64,000 bases of DNA, taken from contig NC_063044.1 of assembly GCF_018812025.1 (NCBI RefSeq), positions 41,382,743 to 41,446,742 of the forward strand, in the 5' to 3' direction. A model generated the notes under the pieces. That model was not told where the DNA came from and did no database searches. It saw only the letters and a program-made list of their open reading frames with translations. The DNA comes from Megalobrama amblycephala. Taxonomy: Eukaryota > Chordata > Actinopteri > Cypriniformes > Xenocyprididae. The position numbers and the translations under genes were made by a program. Of this stretch, positions 1 to 12,796 are shown piece after piece (within the stretch, counting starts at the first letter, position 1; every line of letters begins with the position of its first letter).

Positions 1-465
1 TAGCTGCTGAACAGAACAATGTTTCAACATTTCAAAATTAAAAATATAATAAAATTATATTAATTTTATTTTACACAAATTAAGGCTTTAAAAAGGTCTT
101 GTATCAGACATGCAGGTCTTAAATTCATAAAGTCGTGGCAGTAAATGGTGCATGCATTGCAAAAAATGAATATCTCTTGAGATGCAAATGTAACAATATG
201 TCTTGAAAAATTTAACAAAATTGAGTTGACATTTTAAGGACCTGCAGGGACCCTGATGAAATGCATTGTCGTTTTGGATAAAAAAAAAAAAAAATGGCCA
301 AATGGTTAAAAAAGTAGTACTTTTTAAGATTTAAGATTTAAAAGTAAGTGATAAAATTGAAATGATCATACTTCAGATACACCCTAATAGTGATTACATA
401 TTTAGCATTTGTACAAATTAAGACAATACAAGAAACTCTGTGCATGCTTATTTATTCAGTACAAA
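1..465. other. AT-rich 3' flank of kdm8
   Basis: AT-rich sequence downstream of the kdm8 stop codon on the minus strand, with no protein signal. A minus-strand AATAAA lies at about 451-456, only some 10 bases past the stop, and another around 65-70. Either could be the polyadenylation signal, and the farther one would give a more usual 3' UTR of roughly 400 bases. This is inference from the hexamers only. Confidence 0.4.
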
Positions 466-3400
466 TCAGGACCACCAAAAACTGACAGAAAAGCTGAGCT
501 CAAGAGAGCGCACATAGTGCCAGTGCTGTAGTGGGATGAAAAGCACATCTCCGGGCCTGAGAACACACTCCTGATATGAGGCTCTAGAGAAGTCTGGAAA
601 CTTCACCAGGTCTGGATTCTCCACCTCCACCTGGTGGTGGTAAAGAAAACTCATGCTTTATGTTTTCTTATACACAGGCTGATTGTAGCCTGACTACGTC
701 AGACTTCCTACTTCCGCTCAATTTCATTTCGCTTCTGTACTCAGTCTGATACAGCGTCAGAGCTTTGTGTTTGCCACCGGTCTGGAAACAGCCGGGCCAA
801 TCAACGAACAGAGGGCGGGCTGAGAGCCGTGACGTAGATGCTAAGCGCAGAGTTTTACATTGTAGGTTAGAGAAATCGAAAACCGAAACGACCGCGGAAA
901 TGGGAAACGAGACACGGGATGCAAACTTCGGGATGCATTAACTTCGCATAATCTGCAAAAGTCGTTTACAGCCATGTTCACTCCGGTATTTCGCTCACAT
1001 CATCATGTGTTTACAACAGGTTTACAGTGGAAGTTCAATCATAGATTTGAGTTCGATGCATGATGTCTGTGCTTCGATGCGGCTGTACAGGCGGATAACA
1101 TACGTCATAACTAAATGTATCTGATTGGCTTACGGGTAACCAATGATTTTAAACTTCAGACAAGCGTCCCCTAGCGAGAGAGAAAACACTTCTCTATTAT
1201 GCCATTCCAGACTCTGTCTACGAAGCAAAGTGAAGTAGCAGAGTCTGGTATTACCAGGCTAGGCTGATTGGTCCTTTACATGCAATCTGCAAGCAATCAC
1301 GTTACCGCATGAAACAAACTGATTGGCTTCTGCTGATCCTGTAGCCAATTTGCTTGCTCAACATTTAAAAATTTTGTTGCGCTCTGTCTCAATTGCCTGT
1401 ATCCACTTTTGTGTCCTTAAATGCTCTTTTTTTTGGGTCGACAACTTAGTTCTGTTTTTTTTTTTTTAAGCTTGTTTGCTATACACCCTGTCACATATCA
1501 GGTTTTAGAGATTATTCTGTTTTTTTGTTACAAGTCAGAAATGAAAGGAGGGCAGCTTCACGCAATACAAAGTCAATGGAGAGGGTTAGACGGTTTCTCC
1601 CTGGTGGGCTTAGTTTTTAAGATAATGACGCGTGTCGCTTTGTCTCTATCAGAGTTCCTCTGAAACCCTCCACCTCCCCCAGCTCCACCTGCCTAGATCT
1701 GTTACTACGGGATTCATATTTGTGTAATTGTATGCAACAGCAGCATGTCTGTGTGTCTGTTAGCAGCATAAAGTCCATACTTGCTCTGCAGCAGTAATAA
1801 ACAACAGCAAAGACCAAATACATTAACATTGCCATGTTCAATAACATGCTAAAACTATTAAGAGAGTTGTCATGATTAATATACATAAACTTCAGCTATA
1901 TACAAGCAGTGTTGGGGAAAGTTACTTTTAAAAGTAATGCATTACAATAATCCTTTACTCCCTAAAAGGTAACTAATTAGTTACTTTTTCATGGAAAGTC
2001 ATGTGTTGCATTACTTTTGTCTTTTCTCATTTGGACTGGGCTGGCTGTTTGTTTTTTTTAACAGCAATTTTTGGCAGATGTAAAGGCCGTTCCACACCAA
2101 AAGGGAAATGACTAAGCTTCAGGCTGAAGGAAATGCAAATTCATGCCTGTACAGTAAAGGGCACAGCTCAAACAAAGAAGCCTTTCAGGTGTGCTGCAAT
2201 TCTGGACTACAGAAGTACTAGACACAGGAGAAGTAGTAAATGAGTAAATGTATGCTCACATTTAGTCACAACAACTTTCATGTTTATACAGCCACACAAC
2301 ACGTCTGCACTTACTCACGATTTCTCTCAACATGGAGACAGAGCTGTCAGTCAATAAATTGTAAAACTAACTACATACTTATTTAAAAAAGTAACTCAGA
2401 TATTTTGTTGTAAATTTAAACGTAATGCATTACTTTACTAGTTACTTGAAAAAAGTAATCTGACTATGTAACCTGTGTTACCCCCAACACTGTGTACAAG
2501 AAACTTCATCTGTCATAAAGTAAGTCTTCTACCTGACTAGTGTTGTGCAGTAACTGCGACTGATGCGGATAGAGATTTTTTGTTTCATCTGGGCTGTAGA
2601 GTCGGATGTATTTCCTTCCAACCACCTGACATTCAAAAACAAAAGCAGAAAGCAATGAAACAGGAATCAAAAGCCTTCCATTTCAAATGCCAAATGAACC
2701 ATTTGTCTTGTGTTTACCTGTGCCAAAAAATTCTGTTGAGGATCCTGATGGAGAGGAGACACAGTCCCTCCAGGCCCAAACCAGGCATTAATTGTAATGT
2801 CATCCTCATCTCCTTCTCCAAGACAACAATAGTCTGGGATACGAATATCTTCTTTTAGCTCTGGAACCTATCAGAATGAGTAACAGCCAAAGTTATAGCT
2901 ACTGCTTTTGAATGATGCTACATCCATTAGGAAATGTCCAAGTCCCAGAAGACTGCCATAGCATCCTTGGATGGATGTAAGTTTATTATAGGAGATCTCA
3001 AAAACAAAAGGAACCTATAAAATAGCATAATAGTGGCACTTTAATATGAGAAAGTTAAAGGTGAAGTATCTAGATTCTGCTCATCTGGCGGCACCAAAAA
3101 GAATTGCAAATGTGTCGTTCATGAACGATTCGCTCAATTTGAACAAATCTTTAATATGACTCGGAAACATCCAGTTGTCTCATCGAGAGGTTTGTTAATT
3201 TCGAGTTGAACGCAGGTGTGCAACATCCTATAGGTTCTGTACAGGAAACAATTGATTAGTTCACCTCTCGAGTCTTTGAGTACGAGTTGTTCGATCATCC
3301 CGTGACAGCCACAAAGACTATAATGCAGTCTGTACTGGAAAGAGAAATGATTAGTTCACCTCTCGAGTCTTCGGGTCTGAGTTGTTCGTTCTTTTGTCAT

Positions 3401-5259
3401 GTGACGTGGCAGCTGTATTTGATACATAAATTAATTAATAATTCCCAAACTTCCTTACAAACATGGGTAGTAAGTTTTTTTTAACCTCTTACAGTTATGC
3501 GATGCATTTATGGTCTCAAATTGTAGCTTATTATTTCTTACAATTTGTGAATTTCTGTCATGATGCTTATATTCCATAACACTGAATGTGGTAATAAAGA
3601 GTTTGTTTACTTTAAACTTTACCCTTATTGCAGGGAAAAATCACTTTGATAAAGCAAATATTCCTACATATAACAACAACATACAGTTGTAATACTAATG
3701 TCCTGTTGTTTGTTGAAAGATACTGAGCTGGAAGCGGTCCCGTGTCAAAAGAACGAAGGACTCGAGAGGTGATCTAATCAATTCTGTTTCCAGTACAGAC
3801 TGCATTGCTTCAGCTTTTGCAGATATGACGTGACAAAAGAACAAACAACAGATCAGGATGTGAGGTTAACAAACAGCATAGCCTGAAGCAATGAATTAAT
3901 CATTTCCATTTGTCATAATTTGGCCAGTTTTTTTCTTATTCAAAATATGATCAACGTCATGAAAGTAGATGTGTTGGGGAATTTGGCTATTAACATGTAA
4001 CATTTTAATTATATTATGCTGAAATGACTCAAAAAAAAAAAGAGATTCAAAGAGTCAGTAAAATGATCCGAACTTCCCATCACTGCAACTGACCTGATCA
4101 AACAACTGATGCTGAGCCAGATATCCCACTCCCTCCTTCGCCTGTGAGAAAATAAGCAAAAATAATAATTACAGACAAAACTTTACAGCTTCTCTAGGCA
4201 AAAGTAAAAAAACATAGTATCTTATGATGAAATTTGCCTTACAGTGCCTATAATGTAGCGGTCTATGAAGTCATTCACTGTAATGAGCTTTTGTGACCAC
4301 TCTTCATCAGTGTACTTGGATCCCACTTCAACAGGTACCGTCCGGCAGCCGGCGACAGCTCTTAAGTAGTCTATGCTTAGAGAAAGTGAACAGTACAGAT
4401 GTTTTAAAGGATACAATCTAGAAATGCAATGAAAATGACCTATTAATTGCCATTAAAGTGAAATTACTGAACCTAAACATATGAGCTTGGTAGAAATGCA
4501 CATTTTAGAAGAAAATTTCAGACGGCACTTAGAGGCTTTTGCATCTGAAGTCTTCATATTTTATCAGTACCTCCATGGATGCTCTGTGAAGGCCGGCCAG
4601 TGGTCAGTTATTCCCTCTATAATCACAGGCCGTTGAAGATCCAGGAAATCTGATCTGAAGCGCTCCAGGGACGGACACTGAATCCTTGGCACTTCTTGAG
4701 CAGGGTTTATTACAGGCTCGCACACACAGTCCCGTTTCATTTTCTGTTTGTAGAGAAGCTTTATAAGTGAATAGTGTATAGCTGAATAATGTAACATTCA
4801 TACAAGGAACAACATTAGAACAAGGTTTCAAAGGAGCATGACAGGATTTAGCCAAAGACGACAAACATCTGGATCAACATATTTTGTTAGTTCTGGAATA
4901 AGACCAAACCCTATCCAATCAGAGGGAAAAAATACCCGCCGCCTTCTGCTTGTGCAGGTGCACCACTATTTCTGTTTTATAATTTTAAACAATAATATAT
5001 TTGTAAATGCATAATTTTAAAATATATTTTACATGCATAATTTTATCATATGTTGAGTTTTCTTTACAAATCATTTTTTGAACAATAGCTGAAATTTACA
5101 AAGCTATTAATAAATGTTTTTGCTCAAAAATAATAACATCCATGGCAAAACATTACTTAATTACTACAATTAAAAAATTGATCCAAGAACAGTTGCTATT
5201 GTTAACTCTAAAACTATTAAAAATTGTTCTTGTTAACTGAAATAAAGCTAGAATAAAAC

Positions 5260-5335
<76 letters not shown>

Positions 5336-6051
5336 AGATTTAAAACTTATTTAAATTTAAATGAAAATTATAAGTGTTGCCTTGGACACTAATTATTACT
5401 AAAACTGAAAAAGAAAATTCAAAGCTAAACAAACATGTAAAAAAACTACACAAAAGCACATACAATTACTAAAACAAACCAAAAATATAAAAATAGAAGC
5501 AAATTCAAAATATTAATAAATACTAAAATAACAGTGTACATATCATTCATAAACTATCACTCTTCTTTTCCCTTCAGGAGAGATGACTTCACCTTTGAAC
5601 AGGGTTCTTCACTCTTCTTATTGTTTGGACTCTTCATTTTCATTTTACTTCTTAAGATACCAACAAGTCTTTGCAGAATGTTGTCCATGATAGCTGCTCC
5701 CATTAACAAACTCATGTCACAAGTCTTAATGGCCTCCTGGATGATGTTGCATTGAGATGGATCACCATGACACAAACTCAAGACTTTGAATAAGCAGCCG
5801 TAAGAGTAAACTCTCCTCCACTCCTTGTCCACATCTCTCCATGTCCCAGTGTTAAGCTTCTCCCAGGAGTAATCTATAATGATTTGAGCTCTTTCGGCTG
5901 AAGCTGGGCAATCTGATGAACGGTACAGCTGATCTCTGGCCAGCTCAAGAACATTCAACACGCTGGATTCAATCTTTTCACTAAAGTCAAGTGGGAATTC
6001 AGACACTGTCGAGGGCAAAACAGCTCGAACATCAGGCCAGATTGGAGCCAT
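466..6051 (-). CDS. kdm8: Lysine-specific demethylase 8 / JmjC-domain protein 5 (seven coding exons, complete)
   Basis: KDM8 is a nuclear/cytosolic Fe(II)- and 2-oxoglutarate-dependent JmjC oxygenase; the human protein is linked to arginyl hydroxylation and to histone-tail processing. Coding exons in transcript order: 6051-5593, 4743-4571, 4375-4243, 4141-4094, 2867-2718, 2625-2533, 630-466. All have AG/GT borders, phases agree, and the total is 1221 nt (406 residues; human 416). The start chosen is the ATG at 6051 ([13 protein letters not shown]), which aligns with the conserved N-terminus; a good splice acceptor just upstream (exon from 6077) suggests an upstream 5' UTR exon. Visible landmarks are [21 protein letters not shown] in exon 1, [11 protein letters not shown] in exon 3, and the iron-binding HQD (His311, Asp313, exon 5) with His390 in the [18 protein letters not shown] end (exon 7), each ten residues before the human 321/323/400 positions. 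No frameshift or stop was seen, despite transposons in introns 1, 4 and 6. Confidence 0.96.
686..1261. mobile_element. Non-autonomous TIR DNA transposon in kdm8 intron 6 (9-bp TSD)
   Basis: The left end reads TAGCCTGACTACGTCAGAC and the right end is its imperfect inverse (GTCTGGTATTACCAGGCTA). The element is flanked by an exact 9-bp direct repeat GGCTGATTG (677-685 and 1262-1270), so its boundaries are well fixed. It has 576 bp and no coding capacity; GC content is higher than in the surrounding intron. A 9-bp duplication is typical of Mutator-like elements, but I cannot assign the family firmly. Confidence 0.8.
1907..2492. mobile_element. hAT-like MITE in kdm8 intron 6
   Basis: Inverted ends CAGTGTTGGGGAAAGTTAC and GTTACCCCCAACACTG enclose 586 bp rich in 'agtaatgcattac' motifs. 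The flanks are TATACAAG (1899-1906) and TGTACAAG (2493-2500), an 8-bp duplication with one change, as expected for hAT elements. No transposase is encoded. This looks like the widespread fish 'cagtgttggggaaagttac' repeat. Confidence 0.85.
3090..4083. mobile_element. Foldback repeat in kdm8 intron 4
   Basis: Segments around 3251-3275 and 3347-3371 share 'gattagttcacctctcgagtctt' as a local direct duplication about 96 bp apart. The inverse appears near 3760-3800 ('gactcgagaggtgatctaatca'), followed by inverted 'cagtacagactgcatt'. The right end reads GAACTTCCCATCACTG at about 4068-4083. Noncoding. The left boundary is approximate. Confidence 0.55.
5264..5332. repeat. (TA)n microsatellite in kdm8 intron 1
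   Basis: About 69 bases of almost pure TA dinucleotide, within an AT-rich intron region (4800-5590) that otherwise shows no feature. Likely length-variable. Confidence 0.95.
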
Positions 6052-7110
6052 GAGCAGAAGAAACTTTTGTAGATCACCTGTAATTGTTTTCTGATGGATG
6101 ATCTGGTGAAAAGCGACCACAGAAATAGGTTACATGCTTGGGAGAGGAACAACTAGGATACTGCTCATGGTATGGAGATGATAAATAGTATTTATTCATA
6201 TTTGTCACAACAAATAATTAACAGCGCTTAAAAGACAATATACACAACTAGCGCCAATTGCATCATAAATGGGTAATTTATGTCAAAAGAGAAGCATTAA
6301 AACGAAAGGTAGTAGCGCTTTCGTGTAAGGAGTTGCGCCTGGTTATAATGTCCGGCTAGAAACACAGACGACAATCAACGTTCCGCTCCGGAACGCATTG
6401 CGTTGATGTAAGAGTTTTGTCTGTAATTGTTTATTAAAAACATATTCCAGAACTAACAAAAGATGTTGATCCAGGATTTGTCCTATTTGTCTAAATCATG
6501 TCAAGCTACTTGTTTTTTTTTTTTTCTTTCTTTCTTTCTATAAATAGCTCATCTTGGTAGAAAGCTAAATAGGCCAGCAAAATACTAATAACTACTATTA
6601 TTCCTTTTAATTATACGAATGTCTCACGTATAAAACGTATACAAATGTATAAAGCTGATCAGAGATCAGTCCTTATGGAAGTTTATTAATGCCAAATGTT
6701 TTTGAAATAAAAAGTTTGTTGAATTGCACTAATTGGATTTTAATGCATTGCATTTTTAGGGCTTGCATTTTTATAGGCTAAAATTCAACATGGTTGTATA
6801 AGCTGTGAATATTTCAATTCAAAACATTTGGACATTAGTGGACGTCAAATTGACATGAAAAATTGACGCCAATTTAATGTCTTTTTTTCGACATCAATTG
6901 ACCCGTCGCAAAGACTCGCCCCCCTTAGTTACTATTATGCTATTAGTCCGACAAGCCATGGTGCTGTCATGCCACACAGAGTGAAAAATACATCACAGAG
7001 CAAAGAGGAAACTGACAAACGCGTCGACAGACAAGACAGAGGTTACTTATGAAATTAAACAAAGTCCCAGCTTTCAAATTATGTAATTTTTTTAAGAATA
7101 AAAAACGTTT
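6052..7110. other. kdm8 upstream region
   Basis: Contains the presumed 5' UTR splice acceptor for kdm8 (minus strand, exon from 6077) and, around 6300-6420, the least AT-rich stretch near the gene ('gcgctttcgtgtaaggagttgcgcc', 'gttccgctccggaacgcattgcg'), a plausible promoter or first-exon area. Beyond about 6430 it is AT-rich with short simple repeats (T-rich and TTTC). No coding signal was recognised, and no promoter motif is strong enough to place. Confidence 0.35.
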
Positions 7111-7120
7111 TGTGGCTCTT

Positions 7121-7345
7121 TAATGTGTCGTGACAGATTGCTGTAGCTCCTAAGATCAACAGGATTGTGAACCGTTCATCTCTTCCTACTAGTTAATTTA
7201 TAGCATCAAATAAACATGAATGAACATGAGAATGAATGTTGTTTCAAGCACAGAAAGAAGTCAGTACCCACCATTTTTCAAGTTTAAGTCCACCGAGGTT
7301 AATCTTCCTGACTGCTTTGTCGGACAAAATGGAGGATTCTGCGAT
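7121..7345. repeat. Dispersed repeat, copy 1 (paired with 29351-29592)
   Basis: Starts with 'ggctctttaatgtgtcgtgacag' and runs through 'atagcatcaaataaacatgaatgaacatgaga' to 'gctttgtcggacaaaatggaggattc', closely matching 29351-29592 in the same orientation. It is followed by a poly-T run (about 7350-7380). Noncoding; the family is not recognised. Confidence 0.75.
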
Positions 7346-7346
7346 G

Positions 7347-7383
<37 letters not shown>

Positions 7384-9600
7384 TCAATTGGACATCAGTG
7401 AATGGATATCAACAATGTCCAACAGCGTTTTTGAAAATCTACCCTACCTTTAAAGGAACTTGTACACCTTCACAGTTTTGTATTATTAGAATGGCAGTGG
7501 CTAAATGCTTTGCATATTGTACTAGGCAGATGTGTATTTCCGTGCGTGTTTTTTATTGTGGCGACTTGCTTGTTGACTTTATCCTGCTGGTGTGGCTTGG
7601 AAGAAATAGAGAGGATTACTGATCTAGGTGGTTATCCATGCTTGTTTAGAGAGCTTTAATTATTTTGTGGATTGCTACAGTATGTTAGTATGAGTGATGG
7701 TGGCTGAAAATCTTGTAATTAATGCTGTAGTTTAAAATGTCTTAAAATGAGTGATACAAGTTTTTGTACGGAGTCATTGCCCCCATTTTTCATGAGCTGA
7801 ACTCAAAGATCTAGGACTTTTCCTATGTACAAAAAAGGCCTATTTCTCTCAAATATTGTTCACAAATATGCCTCCATCTCCCGTCTCCTCACACTCGCCT
7901 GGTTATCTTCCTAACCAGAATACGGGGGAGTACTCTGGGTTTGGGCCAAATACCAAGCTCGGAGCCCTCTTCCCGGACAGCACGCATACCATTTACTTAT
8001 CTGACTTATTTGTAAGTGTGAACTCGTGAATCTACGTTTGAGTAAAATCAACAACAAGGATTGGTGAAACTATATTTAAAACAAAATCAGAAACTTTAGC
8101 TAGTAGAGCTGATCCTAGATCCTGATCCAGATTCAAATCTATCTAAATCTGTGTTAGTGAGCACTTCTCCTTTGCCGAGATAACCCATTGTTCAGTGTTA
8201 GTGGAGCGAACAAGCCACGCTCAGTCTCAAACAGAGAAAGAAGTCAAACAGAGTCACAAGTACCAAAATTAGTGACTTACTGTGCTTAAAAGGTCAAATA
8301 CATACAAAATTATGTCAAAATGCCCTTCTTGGCGATTATTCAGATAAACACAGTCAGTTCAGTTTTGGATCGTTAAATAGCTAAGAAAGAGAATGCATGT
8401 TGTGTAACATTATTGGGTCCATTCATAAACTCTTAAAGGGACAGCAGTCCAATATTCCTGCTGTTGTCTGTCATGTTATTTAAAGAACAAAAGACAAAGA
8501 AAATCACTTTCTGCTCTTGACTGAATATGTTTTATAACTTTAATGGTAAGAATATACCTGTATTTAATATTTACAATAAAGAATACAGAAATTAAGGTAA
8601 CCAATGGAAAATAACTCTGGATGTGTTATTTTACATTTGATTACTTTAATTTCTGTAGTATTTCTTACCTGAATAAAAACCTACTTAACCTGAAAAACTT
8701 AGTTTCATAGCTCTATGTTTTATAGCATTTTTTTTTGTGCTGTTGTTTGCATTTTTTTATTTGTTCTTATTTTATTATTGAGTTTTACTTTTTTCTCGAT
8801 GACTCACTCATTATGACAGTGACTTACCGCCACCTACTGGTGGTTTTAGTTTAATATTTAAAAGTATCACTCATTTTAAATCATTGCTTATTTCTCTTTT
8901 TGACATTTTTAATTTAAAACATTAATTATTTTATAAAGGTATATATAAAGGTAAATAAAAAGCACTTTAATGCATAGTCAGTTTAAGGGGGAAAATATTG
9001 TCCCTCAGTGGAAAAGGTGTGACTGCAGCAGTCTAAGTGGAAGAGAGGGGGTACGCAGAAGAATGTTAAATACCTCAGGGGGTACGCGACTGTAAAATGT
9101 TTGGGAACCACAGCTGAAATTAATTTAAAAACAAACAGGCAGCTAATATGCACACTTAATTATTAGTTTATTTATCGCAAGTCATCGGCATTTCAAAAAA
9201 CCCACTGGTTTATTGTTTTAGTTACTTTGTTTGTAGGCCTACTATGGATTCTTTAGGACAAGTAATACATGGAATGGGAACATGTCATTTTTTTATTTTT
9301 ATTTTTTATTTTTTGTAACACCTGTGTTGCTTGTTATTTTTTTACATTTTCCATTGGTAGCCCAAAATGTGATTGTTACACAACAATAAAAAAGACTGAA
9401 AATGGGAAGTTGCACTTCAGCTTTATGTGACTTTAGTGAAATTGCTGTACCTAAAGTAAATAAAATGTATTGCTACTCTGCACATGCTTTTTTTTTGATC
9501 ATTACAAATCCAGGATTCCCCCGCCGTCAGGACATATATAAAAACTTAACAAAGTCTAGTTTACTGAAATCACGTAACTTTGGCAGTTTGATACACGCTC
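7346..9600. other. Intergenic DNA, no gene seen
   Basis: AT-rich intergenic sequence. Poly-T at 7350-7380. The 9000-9110 part ('gggggtacgc' twice, then 'tttgggaaccacagctg') resembles the end of a common fish DNA transposon, but I could not find its partner end. Short open frames here lack any recognisable protein. Confidence 0.4.
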
Positions 9601-9606
9601 ACTGCC

Positions 9607-9708
9607 TGCATCTCAATGTGCATACTATCCATCCTAAATAGTATGTGACATTAGGAAATTTCAATACCATTTAGGCTGGATAGGGTGGTATGCACATTGG
9701 GATGCAGG
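9607..9708. mobile_element. Hairpin MITE
   Basis: The left arm 'tgcatctcaatgtgcatactatccatcc' is mirrored by 'ggatagggtggtatgcacattgggatgca' after a 40-base centre, making a ~100-bp imperfect hairpin. Noncoding palindromic miniature element. Confidence 0.7.
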
Positions 9709-10181
9709 GACTGATTCAAACAAAAGATTAAAAGTGTCGAAGCTTCCTGAAACAGTGTGTTTCGAAAGCGCCCATCACTAGTTCTAGAATGCCTCACATC
9801 ACTGGCACCTTTAAGTTCTGAATGATTTAATTATTAGTCGACTTAATTGTTAATTTAGATAAATAGTATCTTTGTGTCTATTCGGGATCCATATTGAATA
9901 ACCTGCTCCCATTTTTGCCCCAAATTTGGAGGAAACCTATGGCCGTGTTTTACTTGACTGCTCCAGTAGGTCTACAGGTTCAAACGATTTAAGCCCTCTT
10001 GGAAAGTTCGTATTTACGAGGTGGGTTATGTTGCATGATTTTAAGGCATGATTGACAGATAAAACAAATTATATTGTCAATGTTTGTACAGTGGCAAATC
10101 CTGACTGCATCTCCTAACAGCCAAGGTTGTTTTCGGTATATATGCAAAGTGTTTAATGCTTTTGATCGGTATCTAATAGGG
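9709..10181. other. Intergenic DNA, nothing recognised
   Basis: AT-rich sequence with no open frame of note, no structured repeat and no family resemblance that I can support. Confidence 0.4.
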
Positions 10182-11104
10182 TACAGTGGGGGAAAACGCC
10201 ACTGTTTGGGATACTGTTTTTCCCAAAATAACCCCTAGATAAAGTCAAGAAGATACATTTTGTTGCAACTATGGACTACATTGACAAGAGTGATGTAGAA
10301 GTGTTTACTGTGAAGCTTATACTGGTGACGTACCTGAAAGAAAACGGATTTCACTGTAAATTATATCATTTTTAACAGTAAGAATAAAAAGTGTTTTAAA
10401 GCTTGTTGTTTTGTTGAACATCACAGTTATATATGATATGAGAATAGTAAGGCCTGTAGATAGCTACTATATGTAATTTAAGGAAAATATAATTATATTT
10501 TCAGATTCAGAATGAAAAAAAAAAAAAAAAATTCAATCATAGTCTGTGAGGTAAAACACCCCGCCCCCTTCCCACTATCATAATTACTGTTACTCTGTTC
10601 TGAACATCAAATCCTTTGTTTTTCAATCAAATGTAATCTAAGTAAGTGGTTGAATAAAAATATTTGGATTTTATATTTAAAAATTACCTCAAGTAGCTAG
10701 TTAGCTAGCCAGTTAGCATCAGCTAACAATATTTTTCAAATAAGACATTATAATTTTGTAAATCATAATTACTGATTATATTCTTTTTAATTTCAGGCTA
10801 AAACTGCCTGTACTCTGATTTTGCTGTTAAATGTATAAAGCAACTTGCTTTGTCAGACTGGGGTATTTTACCCCAATTGTGGGACAAAACACCCCCTTGG
10901 TACAAATTTCATTTTTGTTAAAAATCAAATAACTTGAAAACTCTGGACATTTTTCATACTTGTGTATATGTATATGTGATGTGTATATTTCATATGTATA
11001 TAATTTATGCCATTGTCACTAAAACTATGATAGGTATTCTGGACACATTTAACTTGACATGATAATGACATGATTTTTAAGGGTGGCATTTTCCCCCGCC
11101 CATA
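10182..11104. mobile_element. Non-autonomous TIR element
   Basis: The ends are inverted copies: 'gtgggggaaaacgccac' at 10187-10203 and 'gtggcattttcccccgccc' at 11083-11101. The interior is AT-rich with motifs such as 'gggtattttaccccaattgtggg' and no transposase. Boundaries are good to a few bases; no clear target duplication was established. Confidence 0.6.
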
Positions 11105-11369
11105 TTTTTTTTTGTAAGACAAACTATCATTTGTTTATCTGAGGCCTGTTTCCCATATGTAAAATGGGTATCACAGTCATGACCTTTTGTTAACCAAGTG
11201 TTGTATTATGTAAAATACAAAAATCTACTAAATAATTCATTTGTAGTTACAGATATGCTTTCATGAGGTGCACTGTGAACAGCTAAACAATGATCTGAAA
11301 CCATAAGCGTCAAGAAATATTTAAATTTCCCCCCAAAAAATGTTGCAGCACAATATATATACATATATA

Positions 11370-11787
11370 TAAAACAATGATTATCTCTGTGTTCTGCTGA
11401 TGTGTTCACGTAACCTTCTTCTGCTGAGTCAACAGTACTGTTTAGGCCACTGGATTGGATGTTGCACATGTATTACAGTTGTATCTTTTAGATCAGCATT
11501 GGAGCAGAAGTGTAATATGGAGCAAATATTGACCGCTAGATTTGGGAAGGACACTCTTTGATGCGATAATCCGTTTTGTGTGCTACTTAAATGACAGCAT
11601 TTGTTTGGTTTTTAATTTACCCTTGATTTCTCCCATGGCCATTGAGCAGACTGCTCTGTGGAAAAGAGCCAGCTGTTGAAGAATCAGATGTTTGCGCAGC
11701 TAGATGATCTGTGAAGGAGTGTGTTTAGGAGGGCACAGTGAGGTTTTACATGAGATTTTAATAGTGGTGAACACTGCAGTTGTTACC

Positions 11788-11820
<33 letters not shown>

Positions 11821-12118
11821 GTATGCATTGAAAACGTAATGCTGAGAAACTCTTAACAATTCACATTAATTTAACAATCCAGCATGACAGCATGTCCCTT
11901 ACAAAAATACTTTTTGGAATCAGACATTTTATATGTAATTATGTAAAAATATTTTATATATAATTATGTAATTATTATGTAATAATAATGAATATTGTAA
12001 ATTATTATTACTGTTTTAAATCACTTTTCTAATTTTTCTAGAGGTCGCTAGAGGCCTATTCAAAACAAAGGCGTAGCTTGATGACTCCAAGTTTGAGCAC
12101 AGAATCTTGGGACATGTG
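11370..12118. repeat. Paralogous block A, part 1 (pairs with 52555-53273)
   Basis: From 'aaaacaatgattatctctgtgt' to 'cacagaatcttgggacatgtg' this is nearly identical, in the same order and orientation, to 52555-53273, including a (TG)n tract (about 11790-11818) and 'gaggtcgctagaggcctattc'. Noncoding. It is the start of a roughly 10-kb collinear duplicate whose other copy is 52.5-59.7 kb. Confidence 0.85.
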
Positions 12119-12796
12119 GTCTTCACCTCACAGCTGGTGGAAAATAATCGGGATAGGACTCGGGAAGAAATCATGTTCATGGATGCGATTATTAATGTTA
12201 CTGTAGTATGAAGCAGAGCAGAACCGAGTGTTGTGGGAGCTAAATGAGGCCCCTCGAGCAATTGTTAGCGAGAGACGAATGCAACACGCCGCGAGCAGCA
12301 AACTTTTATTATGCATCAGTCACCGGCGCCACTTTTTCGGTCTTGAGTATGAGGTAACGCTGCTCTGTTTATCATGGATGTTTCTTAATTCCTAGAATGC
12401 AGAGAACGGACTTGCGTTCTCGTGGAGTCTGGTCTTGGCAGGCGACCTTGAAAGAATGAACTTGGAAGTGCTTGAGGTCAGTCTTATAGCACTTATAAAG
12501 TTGACATACTGGATGAAAGGTGAACTCTGGGCATACAGGGATAGAGTCTTCACTTCATATCACATGATCATTACTTTGCAAACAGTCATGATTAAATTAA
12601 ATTAGGGTATTCATATTTCTATTATTAAATTATTTACATTTATATTCCAATATATAGATTGTTTTCCCCAGAATTATTATGAAGAAGAATGTACATTCAC
12701 ACAGCATGAATGTAGCTGCTTTTTTAATCAATCAAACAACTTTAAAAAGGTCTGTCTCTTGAAGATCGATTCTGTGATTGTAAATATGGTCATATA
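12119..12796. repeat. Paralogous block A, part 2
   Basis: The first ~350 bases are specific to this copy. From about 12480 ('cttatagcacttataaagttg') to 12720 ('cacacagca') the sequence matches 54995-55240 of block B. No coding signal. Confidence 0.65.

Noticed and set aside
6052..6120. Upstream in-frame Met at 6120 as the kdm8 start
   Set aside because: The 23 extra residues do not match the conserved family N-terminus, and a splice acceptor (exon from 6077) separates them from the ATG at 6051.
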